A stretch of DNA of 64,000 nt from Serripes groenlandicus (GCA_031761405.1 JASEVX010000010.1:8502486-8566485); one strand, 5' to 3'. Numbered from the stretch's first letter, positions 1 to 11,854 are shown. Notes: generated from the letters alone by a model not told the origin. Numbers and translations: made by a program.

Positions 1-165
1 TTGTATTATTTACTTTGCGACTTAGTTAGTGACTAGTCTATGTGCAGGACATACCGACCTGAACCCATTGCCAAGAACTGTCAGTGACCTTTGAAATCAA
101 CAACTTAATCAATTTCTGACGATTTCTTTTTATAGCTCTTTCTCAGTCTGTACTAAATTGTATTG
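1..165. other. unannotated left edge
   Basis: AT-rich sequence with no open frame, tRNA-like box or repeat that I could match elsewhere in the window. Confidence 0.5.
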
Positions 166-322
166 ATTAAAAACAGTTTATTTAGCTGCTAGATTGCTTT
201 GAGATCGCGTTTCAGTGATATAGTCATGGGGTTCAATCTGTGTAACTTCGCTTATTGCAACAGGTTGACATTTTACGAGTTTCTCTCTTTTTTTGGTTAG
301 CCCTTTCCCACCTGCAGACGCT
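166..322. repeat. left arm of a long inverted repeat
   Basis: This stretch is matched in reverse complement by 6166-6290. Both arms share a run around 'GCTGCTAGATTGCTTT', then 'ATATAGTCATG', then 'CAGGTTGACATTTTA', and both end in the palindromic-MITE terminus 'CCTTTCCCACCTGCAGA'. The left arm carries about 25 extra bases near 230-255. The arms enclose the hairpin satellite at 847-5440. No other copy of the outer 130 bp was seen in the window. Confidence 0.7.
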
Positions 323-515
323 TTTCCAACCTACGTCTTTTGAAACAATTGTGGCACAAAGTCACCTTGCTCATAATGAGCAATTTATCCTTTAGCCAGA
401 ATGTTTTCAAATCTATCAAATAGTTATACTTTCATTAACGCAGTGTTTCCAAAGTTTTGCCTTGATATTTTCGATATCGTTTGCTGCAGATGTGTTGTAT
501 GTGGGAAATGGTTAA
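297..515. mobile_element. palindromic MITE, family B (near-complete copy)
   Basis: The element has terminal inverted repeats of the form TTAACCCTTTCCCAC...GTGGGAAAGGGTTAA, a sub-terminal 'GCAGACG'/'CGTCTGCTGCAG' pair, and a central palindrome around 'GCTCATAATGAGC'. It has no coding capacity. This is the most abundant dispersed repeat of the window, with about twenty full or partial copies. I infer a non-autonomous, terminal-inverted-repeat DNA element; the transposase family is unknown. Confidence 0.65.
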
Positions 516-846
516 AGTCATTATTAGAAACTCGTATCGACTTCCAATTTGTCTACTTTATTAATTTAGCGCTATACGCGTATCTGCCTTTTGTTGCGGA
601 AGAAAATCTCACGTCACACTCGAAAACAGACGACTTTTGAAAATCGAGTTGATTAAAAAAGAAAAATCCATACACAACAATTCTGTAGACGACTTTGTCA
701 ACATCAAGGCAAAAACTATGGAAGGTGCTGTTTTTTATCAAAACGCGCCTACAAGTGCGAAAATGTAAGGAGAAATTGCGCAGAACGAAATCAAGGTAGA
801 TGTAGCAACAAGTCTCATTTCAGGGGGCGTATTTAGATAACCTTAC
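516..846. other. spacer between family B MITE and satellite
   Basis: A short frame runs through 516-640 and again on the minus strand, but neither resembles a known protein. Around 690-790 there is a decayed family B fragment ('GTCGACGACTTT'-like and 'AAGGAGAAATTGC'). Nothing else is recognisable. Confidence 0.4.
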
Positions 847-3800
847 ACAACGACCAATCAGATGACATAGTTAACTAGCACAATGAGTGCTGGGCGAGTG
901 CTGCTCGACCAATCATATAGCATATTTAACTATCGCATCGAGTACTCGGCGAGTAATTACCGAATCAACCAATCAAATTGTATATTAAACTAGCATACCG
1001 AGTGCTCGGTGAGTACTAACTTAATCAACCAATCAAATGGCATATTAAACTAGCACAACGAGTACTCGGCGAGTGCTAACCTAATCAAGCAATCAAATGG
1101 CATATTAAACTAGCACACCCACCTAGTGCTCGGCGAGTGCTAACCTAATCGACCAATCAAATGGCATATTAAACTAGCACAACGTGTGCTCGGCGCTAGC
1201 CGAATCGACCAATCAAATGACAAATTTGATCTAACAAAATCGATCAATCAAATCAAATATTAAACAAGCCCACCGAGTGCTCGGCGAGTGCTAACCTAAT
1301 CAACCGATCAAATGGCATATTTAACTATCGCTTCGAGTGCTTGTCGAATCGACCAATTAAATATCATATTCAACTATCGCATGGAGTACTCGGCGAGTGC
1401 TAATCAATCAACCAATCAAATGGCATATCAAACTAGCACACCGAATGCTAACCTAATCTTCCAATCAAATGGCATATTTAACTAGCGCTTCGAGTGCTAG
1501 CCAAATCGACCAATTAAATGGCATATTTAACTATCGCATGGACTGCTCGGCAAGTGCTAATCTAATCAACCAATCAAATGGCGTATTAAACAAGCACACC
1601 GAGTTCTCGGCGAGTGCTAACCTAATCTTCCAATCAAATGGCGTATTTAACTATCGCTCCGAGTGCTAGCCAAAATGGCATATTTAACTAGCGCTTCGAG
1701 TGCTAGCCAAATCGACCAATTAAATGGCATATTTAACTATCGCATGGACTGCTCGGCAAGTGCTAATCTAATCAACCAATCAAATGGCGTATTAAACAAG
1801 CACACCGAGTTCTCGGCGAGTGCTAACCTAATCTTCCAATCAAATGGCGTATTTAACTATCGCTCCGAGTGCTAGCCAAAATGGCATATTTAAATAGCGC
1901 ACCGAGTGCTCGGCGTGAGCTACCCGAATCGAGCAATCAAATGAAAAATTTGATCTAACGAAATCGACCAATCAAATGAAGTATTAAACTAGCACACCGA
2001 ATGCTCGGCGAGTGCTAACCTAATCAAGCAATCAAATGGCATATTAAACTAGCACATCGAGTGCTCGGCGAGTGCTAACCTAATCAAGCAATCAAATGGC
2101 ATATTAAACTAGCACACCGAATGCTCGGCGAGTGCTTACCTAATCAATCAATCAAATGGCATATTAAACTAGCACATCGAGTGCTCGGCGAGTGCTAACC
2201 TAATCAACCAATCAAATGGCATATTAAACTAGCACATCGAGTACTCGGCGAGTGCTAACCTAATCAATCAATCAAATGGCATATTAAACTAGCGCACCGA
2301 GTGCTCGGCGAGTGCTAACCTAATCAAGCAATCAAATGGCATGTTAAACTAGCACATCGAGTACTCGGCGAGTGCTAACCTAATCAATCAATCAAATGGC
2401 ATATTAAACTAGCACACCGAGTGCTCGGCGAGTGCTTACCTAATCAAGCAATCAAATGGCATATTAAACTAGCACATCGAGTACTCGGCGAGTGCTAACC
2501 TAATCAATCAATCAAATGGCATATTAAACTAGCGCACCGAGTGCTCGGCGAGTGCTAACCTAATCAAGCAATCAAATGGCATATTAAACTAGCACATCGA
2601 GTACTCGGCGAGTGCTAACCTAATCAATCAATCAAATGGCATATTAAACTAGCGCACCGAGTGCTCGGCGAGTGCTTACCTAATCAAGCAATCAAATGGC
2701 ATATTAAACTAGCACATCGAGTACTCGGCGAGTGCTTACCTAATCAATCAATCAAATGACATATTAAACTAGCACACCGAGTGCTCGGCGAGTGCTTACC
2801 TAATCAAGCAATCAAATGGCATATTAAACTAGCACATCGAGTACTTGGCGAGTGCTAACCTAATCAAGCAATCAAATGGCATATTAAACTAGCACACCGA
2901 GTGCTCGGCGAGTGCTTACCTAATCCAGCAATCAAATGGCATATTGAATGATCACATCGAGTGCTAGCCGAATCGATCAATCAAATGACACATTTAATCT
3001 TACAAAATCGATCAATCAAATGACATATTAAACTAGTGCACCGAGTGCTCGGCGAGTGCTTACCTAATCAAGCAATCAAATGGCATATTAAACTAGCACA
3101 TCGAGTACTCGGCGAGTGCTAACCTAATCAATCAATCAAATGGCATATTAAACTAGCACACCGAGTGCTCGGCGAGTGCTTACCTAATCAAGCAATCAAA
3201 TGGCATATTAAACTAGCACATCGAGTACTTGGCGAGTGCTAACCTAATCAAGCAATCAAATGGCATATTAAACTAGCACACCGAGTGCTCGGCGAGTGCT
3301 TACCTAATCCAGCAATCAAATGGCATATTGAATGATCACATCGAGTGCTAGCCGAATCGATCAATCAAATGACACATTTAATCTTACAAAATCGATCAAT
3401 CAAATGACATATTAAACTAGCACACCGAGTGCTCGGCGAGTGCTTACCTAATCAAGCAATCAAATGGCATATTAAACTAGCACATCGAGTGCTCGGCGAG
3501 TGCTAACCTAATCAAGCAATCAAATGGCATATTAAACTAGCACATCGAGTACTCGGCGAGTGCTTACCTAATCAATCAATCAAATGGCATATTAAACTAG
3601 CGCACCGAGTGCTCGGCGAGTGCTAACCTAATCAAGCAATCAAATGGCATGTTAAACTAGCACATCGAGTACTCGGCGAGTGCTAACCTAATCAATCAAT
3701 CAAATGGCATATTAAACTAGCACACCGAGTGCTCCGCGAGTGCTTACCTAATCAAGCAATCAAATGGCATATTAAACTAGCACATCGAGTACTCGGCGAG

Positions 3801-5440
3801 TGCTAACCTAATCAATCAATTAAAATGGCATATTAAACTAGCGCACCGAGTGCTCGGCGAGTGCTAACCTAATCAAGCAATCAAATGGCATATTAAACTA
3901 GCACATCGAGTACTCGGCGAGTGCTAACCTAATCAAGCAATCAAATGGCATATTAAACTAGCACACCGAGTGTTCGGCGAGTGCTTACCTAATCAACCAA
4001 TCAAATGGCATATTAAACTAGCACATCGAGTACTCGGCGAGTGCTAACCTAATCAATCAATCAAATGGCATATTAAACGAGCGCACCGAGTGCTCAGCGA
4101 GTGCTAACCTAATCGACCAATCAAATGGCATATTAAACTAGCACAACATGTGCTCGGTGCTAGCCGAATCGACCAATCGAATGACAAATTTGATCTAACA
4201 AAATCGATCAATCAAATGAATTTTAAACAAGCCCACCGAGTGATCGGCGAGTGCTAACCTAATCGACCAATCAAATGGTTTATTTAACTATCGCTCCGAG
4301 TGCTAGCCGAATAGACCAATTGAATGGCATATTTAACTATCGCGGCAAGTGCTCGGCGAGAGATAGCCAAACGACCAATCAAATGGCATATTTAAACAGC
4401 ACACCGAAATCGACCAATCAAATGCCATATTTAACTAGCCCACCAAGCTCTCGGCGCATGCTAACCGAATCGACCAATCAAATGGTATATTTAACTATCG
4501 CACAAAAAAAACCAATCAATGGCATATTTAACTATCGCACCGAGTGCTAGCCAAAAAAATATCAATCAAATGGCATATTTAACTATCGCACCGAGTGCTA
4601 GCCAAAAGAATACCAATCAAATGGCATAGTTAACTATCGCACCACGTGCTAACCGAATCGACCAATCAAATGGCATACTTAACTATCGCACCGAGTGTTA
4701 GCCGAATCGACCAATTAAATGGCATATTTAACTATCGCACTAAGTGCTAGCCAAAAAGACCAATCAAATGGCATATTTAACTATCGCACCGAGTGTTAGC
4801 TGAATCGACCAATTAAATGGCATATTTAACTATCGCACCGAGTGTTAGCTGAATCGACCAATTAAATGGCATATTTAACTATCGCACTAAGTGCTAGCCA
4901 AACAGACCAATCAAATGGCATATTTAACTATCGCACCGATTGTTAGCTGAATCGACCAATTAAATGGCATATTTAACTATCGCACTAAGTGCTAACCAAA
5001 CAGACCAATCAAATGGCATATTTAACTATCGCACCGAGTGTTAGCTCAATCGACCAATTAAATGGCATATTTAACTATCGCACTAAGTGCTAACCAAACA
5101 GACCAATCAAATGGCATATTTAACTATCGCACCGAGTGTTAGCTCAATCGACCAATTAAATGGCATATTTAACTATCGCACTAAGTGCTAGCCAAACAGA
5201 CCAATCAAATGGCATATTTAACTATCGCACCGAGTGTTAGCTGAATCGAAAAATTAAATGGCATATTTAACTATCGCACTAAGTGCTAGCCAAACAGACT
5301 AATCAAATGGCATATTTAACTATCGCACCGATTGTTAGCCGAATCGACCAATCGAATGGCATATTCAACTAACATACCGAGTGCTCGGCGAGTGCTAGCC
5401 AAATCGACCAATCAAATGACAAATTAAACAAGCGCTCGCC
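847..5440. repeat. satellite array of ~60-bp and ~50-bp hairpin units
   Basis: A continuous tandem array. From about 847 to 4500 the unit is about 60 bp, and exactly 60 bp over 2000-2940; from about 4500 to 5340 it is about 50 bp. Every unit carries 'CCAATCAAATGGCATATT' followed by a nested inverted repeat: TAGCAC...GTGCTA outside and CCGAG-TG-CTCGG inside. In the 60-bp part two variants alternate (CCGAGTGCTCGG and TCGAGTACTCGG), giving a higher-order unit of about 120 bp. Higher-order duplications are also present: about 207 bp (1469-1668 repeated at 1676-1875) and about 384 bp (2921 onward repeated at 3305). Short open frames inside are by-products of the repeat. Confidence 0.9.
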
Positions 5441-5493
5441 TGAAATATCGGTGTGTTAGGACAATCTGAAGGCAATGGGTTAAATATTGCTTA

Positions 5494-5707
5494 TTACCTC
5501 TTTCAGCGCCAAAGGCAATTTTGAGGTTTTTGCAGACAATACAGACTCAGGTGATTCAGCTCGTAACGAGCTGTCTCACCTGAAATCAGCATTGTTTGCG
5601 TTTTAGTCATCAAAATAGTCAAAAAGTGTAATAACAATAGACATGGAGACGCCCGATTTGTAACATGGAAGGGTCTACTTTAAACAAGTTGGCGCTGAAA
5701 GGGTTAA
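5494..5707. mobile_element. palindromic MITE, family A
   Basis: The ends are inverted: 'CCTCTTTCAGCGCCAA' at the left and 'TTGGCGCTGAAAGGGTTAA' at the right. An internal palindrome is built on 'CAGCTCGTAACGAGCTG', flanked by CAGGTGA and TCACCTG. Other copies lie at 21759-21972, 32148-32360 and, internally deleted, 39807-39941. It is non-coding, and I infer a non-autonomous DNA transposon of about 213 bp. Confidence 0.75.
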
Positions 5708-6165
5708 ACGAGGCAAACAATTTAGTCTCATAATATTTCCCACCTCAAGAAATATAATATAATCATTTCATTTATAAATGTGCACAGTTAGTTTCTTTTA
5801 AAAAGCCATAAGTGGTCTGCGTTATTGCCGAGACATATAAATAATTGTATTTTTATGTCTCTGAATAATGCGGTACATTCACGATATTTCCAATAACTGT
5901 ATAATGTACTGCTATAAGTACCCTTAGGAACGTTGTAAAAGTGAATGTACCAAATATACCTCTAAAGATCATATATCTATAATATATATACAATTGGGCA
6001 AAAGTTAATCATTACTAGTTTCAATTTCGTATCATTCAAAAAAGTAAATAGAGCACGTATGGGACCGTTTGGGCGCAGGGTCCGATTTAGGTACATCCTG
6101 TGTGTTCTACAGAGGAACTAGAGGCCTTTTAGAGGAAAATTGGAATAACGTTTTAGTCTGTAGTC
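5708..6165. other. AT-rich spacer
   Basis: Low-complexity AT-rich DNA without a recognisable gene or repeat family, apart from the beginning of a family B terminus near 6155. Confidence 0.4.
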
Positions 6166-6290
6166 GTTCTGCAGGTGGGAAAGGCCTAAGAAAAAAAGAG
6201 AAACTCATAAAATGTCAACCTGTCGCACATGACTATATGATTGAAACGCAATCTTAAAGCAATCTAGCAGCTACATGACTGTTTTTAATT
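6166..6290. repeat. right arm of the long inverted repeat
   Basis: Reverse complement of 166-322, see that entry. It begins with a family B MITE terminus ('CTGCAGGTGGGAAAGGCC') and continues into the unique arm sequence, ending near 'CAGCTACATGACTG'. It differs from the left arm by scattered substitutions and one deletion, so the arms are not recent. Confidence 0.7.
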
Positions 6291-6840
6291 CTAGAGCGCT
6301 GAATCCGTTAGTGGAAATCTCCAATGGACAGGCGTGTAAGTGACGTTATCAGATTCAGAATCAGAATATAAGTATTAACTCAAACTTTACACAGTTTATG
6401 ATCATTTCCAACTATACAAAAAGGCATATACATTATATATGTTTATCATAGAAATAATTAGTACATGGTCTCAATATCATTTTTGGAGGACAAACTGCCT
6501 TGTCATATTAGAAACTGTAAAAAGGAATACCCAAATATATCATGTGTATGTAATAAAAGACATGTGGAATCGCATATCAATTCATTTACATACATGTACA
6601 CATACGCATGCTGCCAAATATTATCATATCAAAACATTGTCAAAGACGTACAGAAACATTTGTATACATAAGCATGTAGAACATGTAACTTCATTTCACT
6701 CGTTGATCCTATCGTATGGTTTGGTAAGGTAAGAAATGTCAACATATCAAAACACATAATACATATAAACAGGGGCGTAGCTCCCTTTAGGCACTGTAGG
6801 CATGTGCCTACACATTTTTTTCTCAAAATGCCCCAAAATG
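6291..6840. other. no recognisable feature
   Basis: Two overlapping plus-strand frames and two minus-strand frames of 68-97 codons exist here. None resembles a protein family, codon usage is AT-driven, and splice signals are not convincing. I call it non-coding. Confidence 0.45.
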
Positions 6841-7078
6841 CAGCTGCGGCCATATACATCTGCGTAATGTATCGACCAGATCAGCCTGCGCTGTCCGCGC
6901 AGACTGATCCGGCCGACACATTCCGCCTTAGGGGATAGATGTATAGAGAAGTGATTCCTGAAACAAAAAATCCACAGGAGGCGAAAAGTGTCTATCCGGG
7001 TAGACCTGTGTGGCATGCTTAGGCTGATCCGGGTCGATACTTTGCAGTCGATGTTGATTTTCTCACGATCTACACATT
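6841..7078. mobile_element. dispersed element, family C
   Basis: The element carries 'TGCGTAATGTATCGACC', 'GATCAGCCTGCGC', 'ATTCCTGAAACA' and 'CACAGGAGGCGAAAAGTGT'. The ends of better copies are inverted (GAGCCGTCCCGCGAG...CTCGCGGGACGGCTC). Further copies are at 17430-17556 plus 19710-19845 (one copy split by an insertion), 25138-25268, 42176-42425 and 42735-42960. It is non-coding, and I infer a MITE about 250 bp long. Confidence 0.7.
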
Positions 7079-7179
7079 GATTATTGCAAAGCTACGCACC
7101 TGATAAACACAATAATATATGTTGCTATTTATTGAGAATTGGAGCAAAAACTCGGGACTAGTCAGCTCGCCAAAAGAAA

Positions 7180-7381
7180 TCCGCCGTAGTCGAGTAGTTA
7201 AGCGTCGGGGATTTGGAACGGGGCGTCCCGGTTTCGATCCCCAGTCACGGCTCGGCGGTCATGATGGAGTTGGCAAGGCATCTTTCCTAGCCAGGGACCC
7301 AGGGATCATGAACATGAGAACTGTTGCCCGTGATATAACTGATTTAATGTTGAACACGGTGTAAAACCAAAAATAAAAAAA
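7180..7381 (+). mobile_element. tRNA-derived SINE
   Basis: The head resembles a tRNA with an A box around 'TAGTCGAGTAGTTAAGCG' and a B box 'GGTTTCGATCCCC'. The tail contains 'GATATAACTG...TGTTGAA...GTAAAACC' and an A-rich end. The same head and tail recur at 38646-38856 and, reversed, 41503-41714. Mobilisation by a LINE is inferred. Confidence 0.8.
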
Positions 7382-7449
7382 TGTTTATGGTGCTTATCTT
7401 TTGTCCATGTGCATATAAAGCGTAATGGAATATCATTTTTTCCTGTGGT

Positions 7450-7621
7450 TTATGATACCACTAAGATATTATAATAAGCTTGTTTGGTCTGCTATAAAAC
7501 ATGAACCATCCATATAAATATAAATAAAGATGAATCGTGTCGGTAATATGATACCACTAAGATATTATAGAAAGCTTTTTTTTGGTCCGCTAAAAAACCT
7601 GAACCATCCATAAAAATATAA
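7450..7621. repeat. ~97-bp tandem duplication beside the LINE-like element
   Basis: Two units start with 'ATGATACCACTAAGATATTA'. The first continues to 'ATGAATCGTGTCGGT'. The second breaks off after 'AAAATATAAAT' where the LINE-like element begins, and its missing end reappears at 12446-12466. The element therefore inserted inside the second unit. Confidence 0.65.
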
Positions 7622-7656
7622 ATCAAAGTACTGAAAGTACTAAAGGTAGAATTGCG

Positions 7657-7788
7657 ATCGTTTAAGAAGAGATACAGAAGTGCAAATGGTGACATACAGT
7701 CCCCCTGTGGCGCTCCAATGAAACAACTGAAACTTTCACTTAAGTCATCATATTTTACCCTTGACTTGATGTTTAAAAAGAAAATTGA
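7657..7788 (-). pseudogene. reverse transcriptase fragment (non-LTR)
   Basis: The minus-strand translation contains 'FIGAPQGDCMSPF' followed by 'LYLFLND'. This matches the conserved reverse transcriptase block usually seen as G-x-x-Q-G-x-x-x-S-P in LINE polymerases. Only about 44 residues around this block are recognisable. The catalytic YADD/FADD block and the rest of the polymerase are missing, and the element's 3' tail follows immediately. The corresponding region in the second copy (near 19617) is replaced by about 30 bp of unrelated sequence. It cannot encode an active enzyme; it is either a relic or part of a non-autonomous LINE derivative. Confidence 0.7.
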
Positions 7789-8656
7789 AATCCTGGACGC
7801 AACATGGTGCATTCTGGTAACTTCTGAGGGTGTTTTCAAAATGTTGAGGGAAGGCTTTCTTATGTCATATTTAACAAGAAACTGCTGAAGACTGTAACGC
7901 CGGATTGTCGGCAATTTGACCTTGAAAATTGACAAACCAAGGTCAATGTCAAAGTAACCATATAAATCAATAGAACTTGTTACTGGTTACCTTCAGGCAA
8001 AGTTTCAAGTGTGTAACCCTTTCCAGTGCTGAGATTTTGCCTCAACCTGAAACTTTAACCAAAATGTTGACGAACAGACAGACGGAGAGACAGACATCGC
8101 CAATCTATAGACCGGAATTGCTAGAGCAATCCGGCCAAAAATAAAAAAAAATCTTCAATTTTAGCAGTAAAATCCTGCCAAGAAGTAATGAATTGAGAAA
8201 AAAATGTGCTGAGAGGTCCATAATTTCAAACTTGCTAAGATTTGGTCTGTGCAATGAATGTACAAATTGAAAAATGTATTGTTGACATGTATTTTCTACA
8301 CCATCATTGTAATGTTGTTTATCATAAATAAAATTATTCCTTTTTTTAAATAAACTTTTAATCAAAATGTGTGTCTCAGTGTTGTCTTCTTAAGCAGTTT
8401 GACAGAAACAAAGCCTAAATCTGAAATTGTGTCAATGTGTTATTTGTCAACTCTGTCCCATAAGTTTTGCTTGTGATTTGAACTCTCATAAAAAAAGCAC
8501 GGAAAGGGACAACTTTCCCAACTTTGATTAAATATGTTTTCAATTAAATTGTAAAAAATCTTTTTCTTGTTTTTTGAAAGTTTTGTCATTATTATTTAAG
8601 ACGGACATTATATACTAGAATAGCCAACTGACTATCATTTGAAAAAGTGTTTCTTA

Positions 8657-8884
8657 TTTAAACCTTTCCCACTTGCATACGTAATTGCAGCCGACGACTT
8701 TTGAAAACATTGATGCAGAAGAAGAAATTGCTCATAACAAGCTTTCTCCTTTTGCAACAATGTTTTCAACTATATTCAATGATTACACTTCCAATAAATG
8801 TGATTTTCTGAATCTTTGCTCAGATTTTTTTTAATTCGTCTGCTGCAGAGTTTTTATATTGTGGGGTGGGTTGTGATTTGTTAA
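8657..8884. mobile_element. family B MITE inside LINE-like copy 1
   Basis: It has the terminal repeat 'AACCTTTCCCACTTGCA', the central 'GAAATTGCTCATAACAAGC' and the far 'CGTCTGCTGCAGAG'. The same MITE is present at the same place in the inverted copy (18517-18744), so it was inserted before the two copies separated. Confidence 0.7.
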
Positions 8885-9261
8885 AGGGCAAGCAGGATTG
8901 GGAATTGAGTGTTGCACTTATCCTAATGAAACACTCGCCTGCCTGTGCATGTTTTAGCTTAACTTAACTTGTTAATGTTCTTTCCATCATCAACTTAGTC
9001 ATCTGTTAGTAATCAACTCTATGAACGAAATAATCGCGTCAAAATCTTGAATCGCGTCAAAATCATAACGAACAAACTGTCAAAATCTAATTTTGAACTG
9101 TGTAATACAAATTTAGAATAAAAGGATGAATCAGTTATGTTGTAACAACCAATATCCGCGGTTCATTTACCTGATTTTGGCCGAAAGAAATGATCGATTT
9201 CTTGCAAGATTTATTCGTTATTCGTTCTGCCTATTATAATCAAAGTATTCTAAACGCTTTA

Positions 9262-11854
9262 CAAGACGAATGTTTGACGCAAAGCGTCAAAGTGAAGCCG
9301 CAATATTTCGTTGCACATGTAGAAATAAGAAAACAGAACATTTAAATCCACAAAATTTAGAAAAAATTAAAACTGTAGTCAGGACGCTGATAACGGTATT
9401 TGAAGATATATTTTTATGAAGGATATTTAACCTGGCTGGTCTGTGTTTTAAGCGAATTAGATGATTTAAAGTTAAACTGATCATGAACAGTGACAAACTA
9501 GACGAATACTTAAAAATAATTGGACATGAGGTTATGATAAATTTCAATTTGTACCGAAGATAATCAACTATTTGGATTAAACACAAGCAATGATATGATA
9601 TTGTTTTGTCAATTAATGCAGACACACAGAACATCTGTTTTTGTTTTGTATTGGTAAATACTGATAAATGATAACGCTATAACCACTTCCAACATAAAAC
9701 AAATGTGCAACAGACGACTTTGAAATGATCAAGTGCACAATATAAGATATCTATAAAATGATAGTATGATAATTGAAAAGTGTTCAAAATGATTGTGGTA
9801 AATGCATATCATGATTGCTCATTATGAACAATCTCTCCTTTTGCCACAATGATTTCAATGATGTTTAACCTGACATACTTTGAAATAATCAAGTACAAAA
9901 CAAAGATTATCTCTATAAATGATAGTAAGATAATTGAAAAGAGTTTAACTCTGTGTGGCAAATGGAGCAATTGCTCATTATAAGTAATTTCCACATTTCA
10001 AAGTCGCATGCTTCAGAGGCTCAGAAATGCTATATACTCGTATGTTAAAACCGTAAATTGAGAAACTTAAGCTCATTATGACTAATTTCACCTTTTGCCA
10101 CAATGATTTCAAAAGATGTCTGTTGCAGAGGCTCATAAATGGTATATACTCGTACGTTGGAAAGGGTTAAAACCGTAATTGGAGAAAATCTATCTCATCT
10201 TTGAGCAATTTAACCTTTTGCCTAAATGATTTCAAACGTCGTCTGCTGCAGAGGCTCAGACCAGGTTTATACTGGTATGTGGGAAGGGTTAAAACCGTTA
10301 ATGGAGACAAAATCAGCTTATGATGAGCAATTTCATCTTTTGCCACAATGATTTTATAAGGTTACAGTAAGGGTATATACTCGTATGCGAAGAAGGGTTA
10401 AAACCGTTTATTGAGAAATCACTTCAAACATAAAACAAATTTGCAGCAGACGAATTTGAAAATAAAATGTACACAAATAAAATATCTATAAAATGATAGT
10501 ATGATATTTGAAAAGTGTTCAAAATTATTGTGGTAAATGCATATGTTTAACCTGACATACTTTGAAATAATCATGATAATCTCTATAAGTTATAGTAAGA
10601 CAATTGAAAAGACTAGAGTTTAACTCTTTGTGGCAAATGAAGCAATTGCTCATTATAAACAATTTCACATTTCAAAGTCGCATGCTGTAAAGGCTCAGAA
10701 ATGCTATAAACTCGTATGTTAAAACCGTAAATGGAAAAAATTAAATTCATTATGACTAATTTCACCTTTTGCCACAATGATCTCAAAAGTTGTCCGTTGC
10801 AGACGCTCATAAAAGGTACATTCTCGCATGTGGGAAAGGGTTAAAACAGTAATTGGAGAAAACTCTTTGTGGCAAATGAAGCAATTGCTCATTATAAACA
10901 ATTTCACATTTCAAAGTCGCATGCTGTAAAGGCTCAGAAATGCTATAAACTCGTATGTTAAAACCGTAAATGGAAAAAATTAAACTCATTGTGACTAATT
11001 TCACCTTTTGCCACAATGATTTCAAAAGTTGTCCGTTGCAGACGCTCATAAAAGGTACATTCTCGTATGTGGGAAAGGGTTAAAACCGTAATTAGAGAAA
11101 ATCTATCTCATATTGAGCAATTTAACCTTTTGCCTCAATGATTTCAAACGTCGTCTGCTGCAGATGCTCAGAAAGGGTTTATACTCCTGGGAAATGGTTA
11201 AAACCGTAAATGGAGAAACAGAATAGTTTATGATGAGCAATTTCATCTTTTGCCACAATGATTTTAAAAGGTTACAGTAAGGGTATAAACTCGTATGGGA
11301 AATGGTTAAAACCGTTTATTGAGCAAATTAAACTCAATATGAACAATTTAAACGTTTCACAAAACGATTTTAAAAGACGTAAGGGTATATTTGTGAGAAA
11401 GGGTTAGCAGATAACCATAGTATGTCCATAGACGTTTAATAAGAGAGATTTTCATTGGCTCAGAAAGAGCGCGCTTTCTTTGGTTCCCGGTTTTATCGTA
11501 AAATGTATGAAGCAGGTAGCCATTTTCAATCGAATGGTTCTATGATTATACATTTTGTCCATGCTTATAAGAATAAAGCGTAAGCCGTACTGTTAGAATA
11601 GACACAGAATGAATTTCGTTGAACTTAAAATACACTCATAGAAATAATTAACCGTCCTTGGTATTTTTTAAACTTTGTTTTTGAACTTGAAAAACTGTTA
11701 CATACAATTAAAGTGTAAAACAGCTGTTTTAGCTTCTATATATACTCTATAATAAACAAAGGAAATTCACGATACATTGTGGCATGTCTAATTTATCTCC
11801 TTGTGCTAAATTTCAAAGCATTACTACAGGAAGCCGCCTCCTGGCGGCTTCCAA
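9262..11854 (-). mobile_element. Helitron-like insertion, 2.6 kb, with empty site at 18137-18138
   Basis: The flanks 'AAACGCTTTA' and 'TAAACAAGTG' join exactly in the other copy, so the insertion lies between A and T with no target duplication. In the minus orientation the right terminus is a hairpin (TTTGACGC-TTT-GCGTCAAA) followed by 11 nt ending CTTG. The left terminus begins TTGGAAGCCGCC with its own hairpin (GGAAGCCGCC-AGGA-GGCGGCTTCC). An A|T target, absence of duplication and a sub-terminal 3' hairpin are Helitron traits, but the ends are not the canonical TC...CTRR. The core is a tandem array of family-B-like units. No Rep/helicase gene is present. Confidence 0.6.
9669..11410. repeat. 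tandem core of diverged family-B-like units
   Basis: 'TTTTGCC(A/T)CAATGATTT' recurs at roughly 115-250-bp spacing (about 9839, 10094, 10217, 10338, 10768, 11014, 11131 and 11252). Each is joined to a 'TTAAAACCGT' segment and a 'CTCGTATGTGGGAAAGGGTT' segment. A recent direct duplication of 239 bp makes 10622-10860 and 10861-11099 nearly identical. The small open frames here are repeats of each other and are not genes. Confidence 0.7.

Noticed and set aside
297..515. 'TTAACCC' ends as telomere sequence
   Set aside because: The hexamer occurs once per element as part of a longer inverted terminus and is not tandemly repeated.
1469..1875. Two near-identical 66- and 70-codon frames
   Set aside because: They are a duplicated block of the hairpin satellite, with no protein likeness.
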